From the NCBI GenBank assembly GCA_028276475.1, contig JAPYWH010000005.1:1-64000 (forward strand): DNA of 64,000 bases, written 5' to 3'. This document shows positions 45,153 to 56,715 of the stretch, one piece after another (within the stretch, counting starts at the first letter, position 1; each line of letters starts with the position of its first letter). Under the pieces are notes generated by a model. The model was not told where the DNA came from. It did no database searches and was given only the letters and a program-made list of their open reading frames with translations. The position numbers and the translations under genes are program-made. This stretch comes from Thermocrinis sp. Its GTDB lineage: Bacteria > Aquificota > Aquificia > Aquificales > Aquificaceae.

Positions 45153-45740
45153 TCAGGGATAAACCCTCCTGTAGTTTTTGCCTTCCTTTTTGTAGATGGC
45201 TTCCACGAAAAAGCCATTTTCAGATAGCTCCTTGTAGATTTCCATTGCCTTTTCCTCTCCCTTTATAGCAAGAACTACACCGCATCTTGGGTCTATCTCG
45301 TCCGGAATTGGGATAAGCTTAGCCCTTCCCTTTAGATATTTCTCAGCCCTCGTACCCTCCGATATGGCAGAAAAGGTTATAAAGTGGTCTGGTTTTTCCG
45401 CAAATGGGTTCAACATCATCAAAATGTGCCTTAGGTGTAGCTTCACTCCAAGAGAGTGGAACTTTATCCAATACCAGAGGGAGGGCTCAATTGCGGTGGA
45501 GACCTTTTTAACCTGTGCTATGACCTTGTCCCCTTCCTTTTTTAAGCTAAGAAGTTGATTGCCCGTTTGCTTGCACCAATTGAATATGTCCCTCTCAAAG
45601 CCCGGGTCCGTGGATATTACGGTTATAACCTCGCCCTCCTTTAGCCTCTTTATGTTCTCGGAGGTGATCACTATGGGCAAAGGGCACATAAGACCAGACA
45701 GGTCTAAAACTTTTTCCTTTTCCCTTTCCAAAACCTCCAT
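45153..45740 (-). CDS. TusA-DUF3343 fusion sulfur-carrier-like protein
   Basis: A 195-residue two-domain protein. Residues about 10-80 are a TusA/SirA domain with the active-site motif LMCPLPIVIT. Residues about 115-190 match DUF3343 (ITFSAISEGTRAEKYLKG, then RCGVVLAI), a family suggested to carry selenium or sulfur. A short linker (about 80-115) joins them. TusA proteins accept persulfide sulfur on the CPxP Cys and pass it to partners; sulfur-oxidising bacteria often have several. The fusion suggests direct transfer between the CPxP Cys and the DUF3343 Cys; this is inference. Confidence 0.82.
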   Translation of the reverse strand: MEVLEREKEKVLDLSGLMCPLPIVITSENIKRLKEGEVITVISTDPGFERDIFNWCKQTGNQLLSLKKEGDKVIAQVKKVSTAIEPSLWYWIKFHSLGVKLHLRHILMMLNPFAEKPDHFITFSAISEGTRAEKYLKGRAKLIPIPDEIDPRCGVVLAIKGEEKAMEIYKELSENGFFVEAIYKKEGKNYRRVYP

Positions 45741-45750
45741 GGCAACACCC

Positions 45751-46605
45751 TCACACTGCGATCTTTACTGCCTGTTCTTTGCCTTCAAAACCTGCTATAT
45801 AAAGCCTCAACATCTTGGCACATCTACTTAAATTCTCCTTTAGCTCCGTATCCATAAGCTCTGCAGGATGGTTAAGGTAGAAAACAACCAAGGCACTGCC
45901 CTCTTCTAAACCCACTGGCACAGAAATGGTCAAACTGCCTTCGTCTATAAGGCACTCTTTTACAGAACCCTCCTTCAAAGAAAAAACTTTTATAGCTTTT
46001 AGCTTGAACATCTCCTTCACACCCTTAAGATATTCCTCCGGTCCATTGCTGTCAAGCAATTCCAATAGTTTAAGTAGCATTTCCTTCTGCCTTTTTTCCC
46101 TCTCAAGGACCGAAAGTTCCTCTTGAAGGCTTCTGTATGCCCTCCTCAGTTCCAAAAAATACCTTCTATCCTTCTGAAGGCTCCTAAGCAACTCTACAGA
46201 AGAAGGAGAAAGACCCAACGCCAAAGTTAAAGGAAAAACCAAAAGCCCCTTTAAGCCAAAGTTATAAATGCCAAGGGTAGTAGCGGAAAGAACAGATATA
46301 AAGAAAGGTAAAAGATTTTTGGGAAAGCTATAGAGGGAAGGCACCAAAAGGGAAAAAATAGCCAAAGGCTCTCCCGAAAGTAAAGCCAAGGGTATAAGGA
46401 AGAAAAAGTCTATGTAATCGTTTAGCCTTCTAAGTTTGAAAGAGTAAAAATAATTCACCAGGGCAGTAGAAAGATAAAGGGAAGATATAACCACTATCAC
46501 CGCCTTTTGGGTGTATCCCGGAAGGTAAAGGAGGGCATGGAGGATAAAAAACATAAAGAGCAAAAACCTTAAAAAGGTGATTAAAAACACCTTGTTTAGC
46601 CACAC
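45751..46605 (-). CDS. membrane protein with coiled coil and GAF-like C-terminus
   Basis: I do not recognise a specific family. From a GTG at 46605 the product is 284 residues: about five hydrophobic helices (residues about 1-135), a coiled coil (RSLQKDRRYFLELRRAYRSL onward, about 140-190) and a C-terminal alpha/beta part (LTISVPVGLEEGSALVVFYL) that looks like a GAF-type sensory domain without a kinase. The plan recalls membrane sensors. The GTG is preceded by TATAAT 9 nt upstream; a longer frame to 46671 runs through the divergent gene. TusA-DUF3343 follows after 10 bp. Confidence 0.65.
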   Translation of the reverse strand: MWLNKVFLITFLRFLLFMFFILHALLYLPGYTQKAVIVVISSLYLSTALVNYFYSFKLRRLNDYIDFFFLIPLALLSGEPLAIFSLLVPSLYSFPKNLLPFFISVLSATTLGIYNFGLKGLLVFPLTLALGLSPSSVELLRSLQKDRRYFLELRRAYRSLQEELSVLEREKRQKEMLLKLLELLDSNGPEEYLKGVKEMFKLKAIKVFSLKEGSVKECLIDEGSLTISVPVGLEEGSALVVFYLNHPAELMDTELKENLSRCAKMLRLYIAGFEGKEQAVKIAV

Positions 46606-46610
46606 AGTGC

Positions 46611-46620
46611 TAATATTATA
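46611..46620. promoter_or_regulatory. interlocked divergent -10 boxes at 46605/46627
   Basis: Minus-strand TATAAT (46615-46620) ends 9 nt before the GTG at 46605. Plus-strand TGC-TAATAT (46611-46616) or TATTAT (46614-46619) ends 10 or 7 nt before the ATG at 46627. The two start codons are 21 bp apart, so both promoters occupy the same DNA. Confidence 0.5.
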
Positions 46621-46626
46621 TCCTTG

Positions 46627-47544
46627 ATGGAAAAGAAGATAAACATAAGCCTCCTTTTGGAAAGCTTCCACAATTTGGAGAAGGCTTACGTAGACCTGAA
46701 AAAGCTTATTTCTTTAGGCAAAGAAGAGTTTGTTAAAAACAAACTTATCCAAGACAAGGTTAGGGTAGATTTCAACTTAGCCTTTGAAAGCTGTATGAGA
46801 CCCTGTAGGCATCTTTCGGTGGTTTTTGGTCTAAAGACCTCTTCAAAGGATTGTTTGGTAAAACTTGGAGAGAAGGTGGGCTACGAGGACCTTGAAACCC
46901 TCCAAGCCTTTACAGATTTTTATTTTAAATACAGGGACCTGAAAGAGTCGGTCCAGCCGGAGGAACTATACGATTTCTTGGAAAAGAACCTACATGTTTT
47001 TAAGGATTATGCAAGGGCGGTGGTAGAGTATGTTAAACAAACCACTGGCAATTATCTTCTCATAGACTTTGAACTTCTAAAGGAAAAGGCAAAGTTTGTT
47101 AAGGATTCTGTGAATAAAATAAACTTCGTTTTATCAGTAGGCTTGGAGGAATTCAAAAAAAAGCCTATGTACCACGACAGGGTCAAGTATTTTTATCAGG
47201 TGGCTTACGATTCCCTCTTTGACATTTGCAAACACCTTGCACCGAAGTTTGGCATAAAAAAATTCGGTGATGATTGTCTTTTAAAGATGGTAGAGGGCGG
47301 TATAATCTCTCCTCAGTATTACCCAGTTCTGCTTAAAATGATGAACCTAAAAAACAAGATTATAAGCACTTGGGAGATAGAACTGGAAGACTTATATGAA
47401 GAGTTAATGGAACTCAAAGATCATTTTGAACCACTACTAAAGGAAATATCCTCTTCTCTCAAAAGCCTGTTAGATAAAATCGCCAACCATCAAAAACAAC
47501 TCCAACAAAACAGCCAAGGGCAAGGAAAGGACCAAAGGGAATAG
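46627..47544 (+). CDS. tandem HepT/DUF86-like protein without catalytic motif
   Basis: A 305-residue all-helical protein made of two homologous halves about 140 residues apart: around 31-125 (GKEEFVKNKLIQDKVRVDF, CRHLSVVFGLKTSSKDCL) and around 172-270 (GLEEFKKKPMYHDRVKYFY, CKHLAPKFGIKKFGDDCL). Each half has the HepT (DUF86) layout: an early helix, a C/A-x-x-H segment, and a final helix with EELYDFLEKN or EDLYEELMEL. The catalytic RxxxxH motif of HepT ribonuclease toxins is missing in both. No MntA nucleotidyltransferase partner is nearby. The C-terminal tail (QKQLQQNSQGQGKDQRE) lies opposite the prepilin peptidase gene. Confidence 0.72.
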   Translation: MEKKINISLLLESFHNLEKAYVDLKKLISLGKEEFVKNKLIQDKVRVDFNLAFESCMRPCRHLSVVFGLKTSSKDCLVKLGEKVGYEDLETLQAFTDFYFKYRDLKESVQPEELYDFLEKNLHVFKDYARAVVEYVKQTTGNYLLIDFELLKEKAKFVKDSVNKINFVLSVGLEEFKKKPMYHDRVKYFYQVAYDSLFDICKHLAPKFGIKKFGDDCLLKMVEGGIISPQYYPVLLKMMNLKNKIISTWEIELEDLYEELMELKDHFEPLLKEISSSLKSLLDKIANHQKQLQQNSQGQGKDQRE

Positions 47545-48208
47545 CAAAGTTCATGCTTTTGTGTTTTATCAGCGTAGGAAGCACATAAAGGAGCCCAAAG
47601 AGGGAGCCCAAAAAGACCGCACTAATCACACCCCATATGCCCGTCCAACTACCTATAAGAGCCATAAGCTCCACATCTCCAAACCCAAGCCCCTCAAACT
47701 TTCTGACTTTTTTGTAGTAAAGGTATATAAGTAAAAAGGGCAAAGCACCCGCCAATATTCCCAAAAGGCTCTCGTAAAGGCTAAAGTCCTCCCTAAAGAC
47801 GGAGGCAATCACACCAAGGACTGTTCCACCCAACATCAAGGGCTCCGGTAGGCTAAAGGTATCCCAATCTATCAGGCTAAGCACCAGCAGTAAGGAAAAG
47901 AATACATAAAGCCCAAGGGCGGTAATACTAAAGCCCCATTTGTAATAGGAGAGAACCGCCAGAAAACCGCTAAAAGCCTCCACAAGAGGATATCTGATGG
48001 ATATTTTGGCAGAGCAATTTGGACATTTTCCCCTCAAAAGGATGTAGGAAATTATTGGGATGTTGTTATACCACTTTATGGGTGTTTTACAGATTGGACA
48101 GTGGGAGGGAGGATTAACAATGGACATACCCCGAGGGATTCTGTATATGAGCACATTGTAAAAGGAACCAAGCACCGCACCAAGCAAAAAAAGGAAAATG
48201 TAAATCAT
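47459..48208 (-). CDS. pilD: prepilin peptidase (type IV leader peptidase, A24)
   Basis: A 249-residue membrane protease and methyltransferase that processes type IV prepilins and pseudopilins. N-terminal zinc-like Cys motif CPICKTPIKWYNNIPIISY, then CPNCSAKISIRYPLVE, and the two catalytic Asp in SLIDWDTFSLP (about residue 120) and GLGFGDVELMALIG (about 175, the GxGD motif). About seven helices. It overlaps the convergent HepT-like gene by 86 bp. No pilin genes are in the window. Confidence 0.94.
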   Translation of the reverse strand: MIYIFLFLLGAVLGSFYNVLIYRIPRGMSIVNPPSHCPICKTPIKWYNNIPIISYILLRGKCPNCSAKISIRYPLVEAFSGFLAVLSYYKWGFSITALGLYVFFSLLLVLSLIDWDTFSLPEPLMLGGTVLGVIASVFREDFSLYESLLGILAGALPFLLIYLYYKKVRKFEGLGFGDVELMALIGSWTGIWGVISAVFLGSLFGLLYVLPTLIKHKSMNFAIPFGPFLALGCFVGVVFDGWRFYLTGF

Positions 48209-48330
48209 AGCATTATTTTATGCATTCTCTTATGCTTATGTAGAGTTTCTTTTAAAGAATCCCTCATCAAGACACCCCTCCAGTTTCCGAAGGAGCTAAG
48301 CTACTCCTTATCTTTCGGTTTTTCCTCTTT

Positions 48331-48870
48331 TTACTCTTTGGGCTCTCTCTCCATAAATTCTCTAACCCAAGGCTTGTATTCCATGATTTGTTCAAAGGTA
48401 TAAGGGCACTCCTGTGGAAAATCCTTCTTTGTTGGTAGTTTGCCCTTGAAATAGGCTTTGACTAACAATGCGTTTTTAGGGTTTTCAAACCAGCTAACAA
48501 GACGTGAAATAGCAGATTCCCAAGCGGACTGTAGAAACTCCCACTCCTGCGCCTTTTCCTTTAAAGATGGACTTTCTTTGAATATTTCTTCTATTTCTTC
48601 CCTTGCGATGTTTATGCTGTCAATCCAATCCATTCCCACATCAGGACTATATCTAAAGTGTTCCCACTTGTAAAGATGTTCCTTAATAACCGCCATATAA
48701 CTCCTCACACTCTTACGCAAGCTTTTTCCCATATCCTCCATCTCCTCCAGAAGGTTCTCCCAATCTACGAAACCATATTCTCTGTTTTTGAGAAGTCTGA
48801 GATTTTCCTGCACCCACAGATAAAAGTCCTTTTCATAAAGTTCCTTTAGGCTTTGGGTCGTTTGCCTCAT
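48331..48870 (-). CDS. DUF29 family protein (copy 2)
   Basis: A 179-residue DUF29 protein, family common in cyanobacteria and found in Aquificales, function unknown. It begins RQTTQSLKELYEKDFYLWVQ and has WENLLEEMEDMGKSLRKSVR and HLYKWEHFRYSPDVG. It is clearly homologous to the neighbouring upstream gene along its whole length. I use the ATG at 48870 by analogy with that gene, although the frame is open to 48891. Predicted helical and soluble. Confidence 0.85.
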   Translation of the reverse strand: MRQTTQSLKELYEKDFYLWVQENLRLLKNREYGFVDWENLLEEMEDMGKSLRKSVRSYMAVIKEHLYKWEHFRYSPDVGMDWIDSINIAREEIEEIFKESPSLKEKAQEWEFLQSAWESAISRLVSWFENPKNALLVKAYFKGKLPTKKDFPQECPYTFEQIMEYKPWVREFMEREPKE

Positions 48871-48887
48871 GGGTTTAAATATAAACC

Positions 48888-49403
48888 TCACTCTTCAAGC
48901 CATGGTTCGTATTCCATAATTTGTTCAAAGCTATAAGGACATTCTTGCGGAAAATCTTTTTCTGTTGGAATTCTTCCTTTGAAATATAACTGAACCAACG
49001 CTTTGTTTCGTGGAAGCTTAAACCAATCTATTAACGCATGAACTCCCTCTTCCCATGCTTCTTGTAGGACCTCTCTCCCCTGGGTCCTTACTCTCAAGGA
49101 TGGGTGCTTTCTAAAAATTCTTGCTACCTTTCTCCTGTGAGTATAAATAGTTTCTATCCAATCGTGTCCCATATCCTGACTATACCTAAAATTCTCCCAC
49201 TTATACAGATGCTCCATAATTACCGCCATATAGCTAACCATAGCATCATAGTGCCTTTGCCCCATATCCTTTATCTCCTCCAACAGGTTATCCCAATCCA
49301 CAAGGTCATACTCTTTGTTTTTGAGAAGCTTGAGGTTCTCAATTACCCAAAGGTAGAAGTCTTTTTCGTAGAGTTCTTTTAAGCTTTGGGTTGTTTGTTC
49401 CAT
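48888..49403 (-). CDS. DUF29 family protein (copy 1)
   Basis: A 171-residue DUF29 protein beginning EQTTQSLKELYEKDFYLWVI, followed by DWDNLLEEIKDMGQRHYDAM and ending FKGRIPTEKDFPQECPYSFE. Copy 2 lies immediately downstream (17 bp from stop to its ATG). The ends of the two proteins are nearly identical, the middle less so, typical of an older tandem duplication. Function unknown. Confidence 0.85.
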   Translation of the reverse strand: MEQTTQSLKELYEKDFYLWVIENLKLLKNKEYDLVDWDNLLEEIKDMGQRHYDAMVSYMAVIMEHLYKWENFRYSQDMGHDWIETIYTHRRKVARIFRKHPSLRVRTQGREVLQEAWEEGVHALIDWFKLPRNKALVQLYFKGRIPTEKDFPQECPYSFEQIMEYEPWLEE

Positions 49404-49475
49404 AGGTTTTAAATATAAGCCATAAGATATTGTGTTCCAAGCCTTAGCCCTTTGCGGTAAGGTCCCATCTTGGGT

Positions 49476-49481
49476 TATAAT
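49476..49481 (+). promoter_or_regulatory. -10 box of gyrA, leaderless type
   Basis: TATAAT ends 8 nt before the GTG start at 49490. TTGCGG (49452-49457) lies 18 nt upstream and could serve as a -35 box. No ribosome site is present. Confidence 0.55.
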
Positions 49482-49489
49482 ACTACTTT

Positions 49490-51760
49490 GTGGAAATCTT
49501 AGAGGTTCCCATAGAGGAAGAGGTCAAGCAGTCCTACATAGACTACGCAATGTCTGTTATCGTGGGGAGGGCTATTCCTGATGTTAGGGATGGGCTAAAG
49601 CCTGTTCAGAGAAGGATACTCTATGCTATGCACGATATGGGGCTCACACCCGACAAGGGCTTTGTGAAAAGTGCAAGGATCGTGGGTGCGGTTCTTGGTT
49701 ATTTCCATCCTCATGGGGACCAGGCAGTTTATGAGACCTTGGTCAGAATGGCTCAGGACTTTGTGATGAACTATCCGCTCGTTGTTGGGCAGGGGAACTT
49801 TGGCTCTATAGACGGAGACCCTCCCGCCGCTATGAGATACACAGAAGCCAAGCTCTCTAAGTATGCGGTCCTTATGTTGGAAGACATAGACAAGGACACA
49901 GTGGATTTTGTTCCCAACTTTGACGGCTCTACCCTTGAGCCTACTGTTCTTCCCTCCAAGTTTCCTAACCTTTTGTGCAACGGTGTCTCGGGCATAGCGG
50001 TGGGGCTTGCCACTTCTATACCTCCTCATAACCTGAAGGAAGTCTGCACTGCCCTGATAGAGCTCGCCAAGAACCCAGATATAGATACAAAGGAGATAAT
50101 GAAATACATAAAAGGACCGGACTTTCCTACGGGGGGTGTGGTGGAAAATTACGATGAGCTCATAGAGTTTTACGAAAAAGGTAGGGGTCAAGTTAGAATA
50201 AGGGCAAAGGCGCACGTGGAAAAGCTCTCCGGTGGCAGAGAGCAGATCGTCATAACGGAAATTCCCTATCAGGTCAATAAGGCGGAGCTTATAAAAAGGA
50301 TGGCGGAGCTTGCCCGGGAGGGAAGGCTGAAGGAGATTTCGGACATAAGGGACGAATCGGACAAAGAGGGGCTAAGGATCGTGGTGGAGCTAAAGAGAGA
50401 TGCGGATGGTTCAAAGGTTTTGGAAAAGCTATACAAATACACACAACTGCGGAAGAACTTTCCAATAAACTTTGTGGTGCTAATAAACGGAGAGCCAAAG
50501 CAAGTGGGCATAAAGACATTGCTCTACGAATTCTTCCGCCACCGTTTAGAAGTCATTCACAGAAGGTCCAAGTATCATCTCAAAAGGGCTGAGGAAAGGC
50601 TTCATATAGTGAAGGGGCTTTTAATAGCCCTTGCCCACTTGGACCAGGTGATCCAAGACATCAAAAGCTCCAAAGACACACAGGAGGCAAGGGAAAAACT
50701 CATTAAAAAATACTCCTTGACGGAAGTTCAGGCGAACGCAGTTTTGGACTTAAGGCTCCAAAGGCTGACTTCTCTGGAAAGGCAAAAGCTTGAGGAGGAG
50801 GAAAGAGAACTTTTAGAGAAGATAGATTACTACAAAAGGTTGGTGGAAAGCGAAGAGGAGAAGATTAAGGTCTTTATAGAGGAAACCTCCAAGCTATCTG
50901 AGAGCTTTCCTGCGGTTAGAAAAACCTTCGTAGAGGGTGTGGGGGTTGAGCAAAGAACGGGAAGTATAACGGTGGTTGTTTTTTCTGACGGTAAGGTGAT
51001 GCCTTTAACGGAGAGAGAGGAGGGAGAGGTGGTCAATATTTTGGATGTGCCCTTTGATGATGGGCTGTTTATGGTTTCAAACAGGGGAAGGGTCTATTGG
51101 GTAGCTGGGCTTCAAGCCCTTCAGGGGAGCAAGGTATCCTTTAAGGAACCCGAAGAACGCCTTGTGGGTGCCTTTGTTAGGTCTCAGGCAGCGGACAGAC
51201 TGCTCTTGGCAACCTCTGAGGGGTATGTGAAAAAAATACCCTTGGTGGATTTTGAATACAAAGCCCAGGGAACTAACATCATCAAACTGACGGAGGACCA
51301 AGGGGATGTGGTAAAGGTCCTGCAGTCTCCGGAGGAGGGGGATCTTCTAATCTTCACCAAGATGGGCAAAATGCTAAGGTTTCCCGTGGCAGAGATCTCA
51401 CCCGCCACCATCGGCTCCAAGGGAGTGGTGGGCATAAAGTTAGACAAAGGGGACAAGGTGGTAGGCATGAGGGTTCTAAGAGGGGAAAAGTTCCTGTTGG
51501 TAATAACAGAAGGGGGAACAGTGCAAAAAGTAGCCTCTGAATATGTCCCAAAGAAATCAAGGGGGAACAAGGGTTTGTCTATTCTCACCAGGGAAAGGTT
51601 TGTGGATGTTCTGCCTTTAGGGGAGGGGCAGTCCCTGGACCTTATGCTGATAACCCAAGAGGGTAGCGTTTTCTATGACAGACTGATGGAGGAAGAGTTG
51701 CCCTTAAACAAAGTGCAGAAGAGGTGGGACACTAAGATCGTTAAAGTGGTGATAAAATAA
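49490..51760 (+). CDS. gyrA: type IIA topoisomerase A subunit (GyrA/ParC-like)
   Basis: A 756-residue A subunit. The N-terminal breakage-reunion domain has [36 protein letters not shown], and the catalytic Tyr in [11 protein letters not shown] (about residue 116), plus the tower and coiled-coil regions. The C-terminal beta-pinwheel (residues about 490-756) has the usual blade repeats but no QRRGGKG GyrA box; the nearest sequence is [10 protein letters not shown]. The GyrA box is required for DNA wrapping and negative supercoiling. For Aquifex aeolicus, from memory, the only type IIA enzyme is described as a gyrase/Topo IV chimera. Start is GTG. Confidence 0.93.
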   Translation: MEILEVPIEEEVKQSYIDYAMSVIVGRAIPDVRDGLKPVQRRILYAMHDMGLTPDKGFVKSARIVGAVLGYFHPHGDQAVYETLVRMAQDFVMNYPLVVGQGNFGSIDGDPPAAMRYTEAKLSKYAVLMLEDIDKDTVDFVPNFDGSTLEPTVLPSKFPNLLCNGVSGIAVGLATSIPPHNLKEVCTALIELAKNPDIDTKEIMKYIKGPDFPTGGVVENYDELIEFYEKGRGQVRIRAKAHVEKLSGGREQIVITEIPYQVNKAELIKRMAELAREGRLKEISDIRDESDKEGLRIVVELKRDADGSKVLEKLYKYTQLRKNFPINFVVLINGEPKQVGIKTLLYEFFRHRLEVIHRRSKYHLKRAEERLHIVKGLLIALAHLDQVIQDIKSSKDTQEAREKLIKKYSLTEVQANAVLDLRLQRLTSLERQKLEEEERELLEKIDYYKRLVESEEEKIKVFIEETSKLSESFPAVRKTFVEGVGVEQRTGSITVVVFSDGKVMPLTEREEGEVVNILDVPFDDGLFMVSNRGRVYWVAGLQALQGSKVSFKEPEERLVGAFVRSQAADRLLLATSEGYVKKIPLVDFEYKAQGTNIIKLTEDQGDVVKVLQSPEEGDLLIFTKMGKMLRFPVAEISPATIGSKGVVGIKLDKGDKVVGMRVLRGEKFLLVITEGGTVQKVASEYVPKKSRGNKGLSILTRERFVDVLPLGEGQSLDLMLITQEGSVFYDRLMEEELPLNKVQKRWDTKIVKVVIK

Positions 51761-51779
51761 TACCTTTAAGGAGGTCAAG

Positions 51780-55831
<4,052 letters not shown>

Positions 55832-55832
<1 letters not shown>

Positions 55833-56164
55833 TAGGATTTTTCTTCTTCTTTTTCCCTGTGATAACCAGCTATGTGCTCTTTTAGAAATGTGATACGCGT
55901 GTTGGCATCCACCTTCAGGGAAACGGTATCCTCTCCAACCTCTACCACCGTGCCTATGATCCCAGAGGAGGTTACTACCCTATCTCCCTTTTTGAGTTTG
56001 GCTAAAAACTCCTGATGCTTTTTTCTTGCCTTCTGCTGGGGTCTTATGAGCAAGAAGTAAAAGAGGGCAAAGAGAAAGATAAAGAAAAACAGCTGAAAGA
56101 GTAAAGCAGACCATGGGCTTGAACCATGAGGAGCAGAGCTCTGGGCAAAGGCAAAGTCCAACAT
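55832..56164 (-). CDS. yajC: preprotein translocase subunit YajC
   Basis: A 110-residue YajC, an accessory of SecDF-YidC. It has an N-terminal membrane helix (FFFIFLFALFYFLLIRPQQK with the diagnostic IRPQQK) and a small cytoplasmic domain (GDRVVTSSGIIGTVVEV). The gene lies 1 bp downstream of the unknown gene at 56510 and adjoins aas. No tgt or secD is in the window. Confidence 0.95.
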
Positions 56165-56165
56165 C

Positions 56166-56510
56166 TCAATCCTCCTTTATCTGTTCTATCTTTTCCAACA
56201 CCTGTTTTTTAAAGTCCTCAGAGAGCTCTTCCTTTGAGGAAAAGATATAGCTTCCCTCCTTTTCCAATACCATTGCCAGAAGTTTTAGTCCCTTTACCTC
56301 CGCCTCAAGGGTCTCCCGGGTGGTTCTGTCTAAATACTTTTTTATACTTTCTGGGTCCGAAAAATCCACCTGCAGGTCTATGATCTCTAAATCTTCTATG
56401 TCTCCTTCTTCGGGCACGTAAATGTTGTAAATTCTATACTCTCCAGCGTTTTGCTTTAGATGGCTAAAGAGCTCCTCTATGTAAATCCTTTTTTGATGTC
56501 TTACGCTCAT
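56166..56510 (-). CDS. conserved unknown acidic protein upstream of yajC
   Basis: I do not recognise a family. The 114-residue product is soluble and acidic, with an early helix (QKRIYIEELFSHLKQNAGEY), an acidic beta segment (EEGDIEDLEIIDLQVDFSD) and a Lys/Glu-rich C-terminal helix. It leads the operon with yajC and aas and has a TAAAAT box 7 nt before the ATG plus the shared TTCTCACCC element. Confidence 0.7.
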   Translation of the reverse strand: MSVRHQKRIYIEELFSHLKQNAGEYRIYNIYVPEEGDIEDLEIIDLQVDFSDPESIKKYLDRTTRETLEAEVKGLKLLAMVLEKEGSYIFSSKEELSEDFKKQVLEKIEQIKED

Positions 56511-56517
56511 GGTTTTT

Positions 56518-56552
56518 ATTTTAACCTACCCTTTTGCCTCGGGTGAGAAGTT
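56518..56552 (-). promoter_or_regulatory. promoter of the yajC operon with TTCTCACCC element
   Basis: On the minus strand AACTTCTCACCC (56541-56552) lies 17 nt upstream of TAAAAT (56518-56523), which ends 7 nt before the ATG at 56510. Two other promoters in the window share this layout. Confidence 0.55.
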
Positions 56553-56687
56553 ATTTAAACAACCAGCCAAGACTTCCTGAAGAAACCATAAAGGCAGGCG
56601 AGTAAAGTCTTAACATTCCTCGGGAGGATTTTGCAAGCTTTTCTGATGTAAAAGGATCAACATAGGCATAAAAAAAGATTTTATCAA

Positions 56688-56707
56688 GGGTCCCCCGAAG
56701 GGGACCC
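56688..56707 (-). terminator. hairpin terminator of the SBBP gene
   Basis: GGGTCCCC and GGGGACCC form an 8-bp perfect stem; on the minus strand the loop is TTCG, a stabilising tetraloop. A run of seven T follows about 10 nt later on that strand. It lies 8 bp after the stop codon of the SBBP gene. Confidence 0.7.
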
Positions 56708-56715
56708 AAGGGTTT

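Noticed and set aside
46606-46671. N-terminal extension of the membrane protein at 45751
   Set aside because: It would run through the start of the divergent HepT-like gene, and the GTG at 46605 has a well-placed TATAAT.
46627-49403. The HepT-like, DUF29 and CRISPR loci as parts of one defence island
   Set aside because: They are about 38 kb apart with housekeeping genes between, no nuclease or cas gene is present, and the HepT halves lack catalytic residues.
49595-50215. Long open frame antisense to gyrA (206 codons)
   Set aside because: It is a mirror of gyrA codon structure, has no ribosome site, and its translation is not protein-like.
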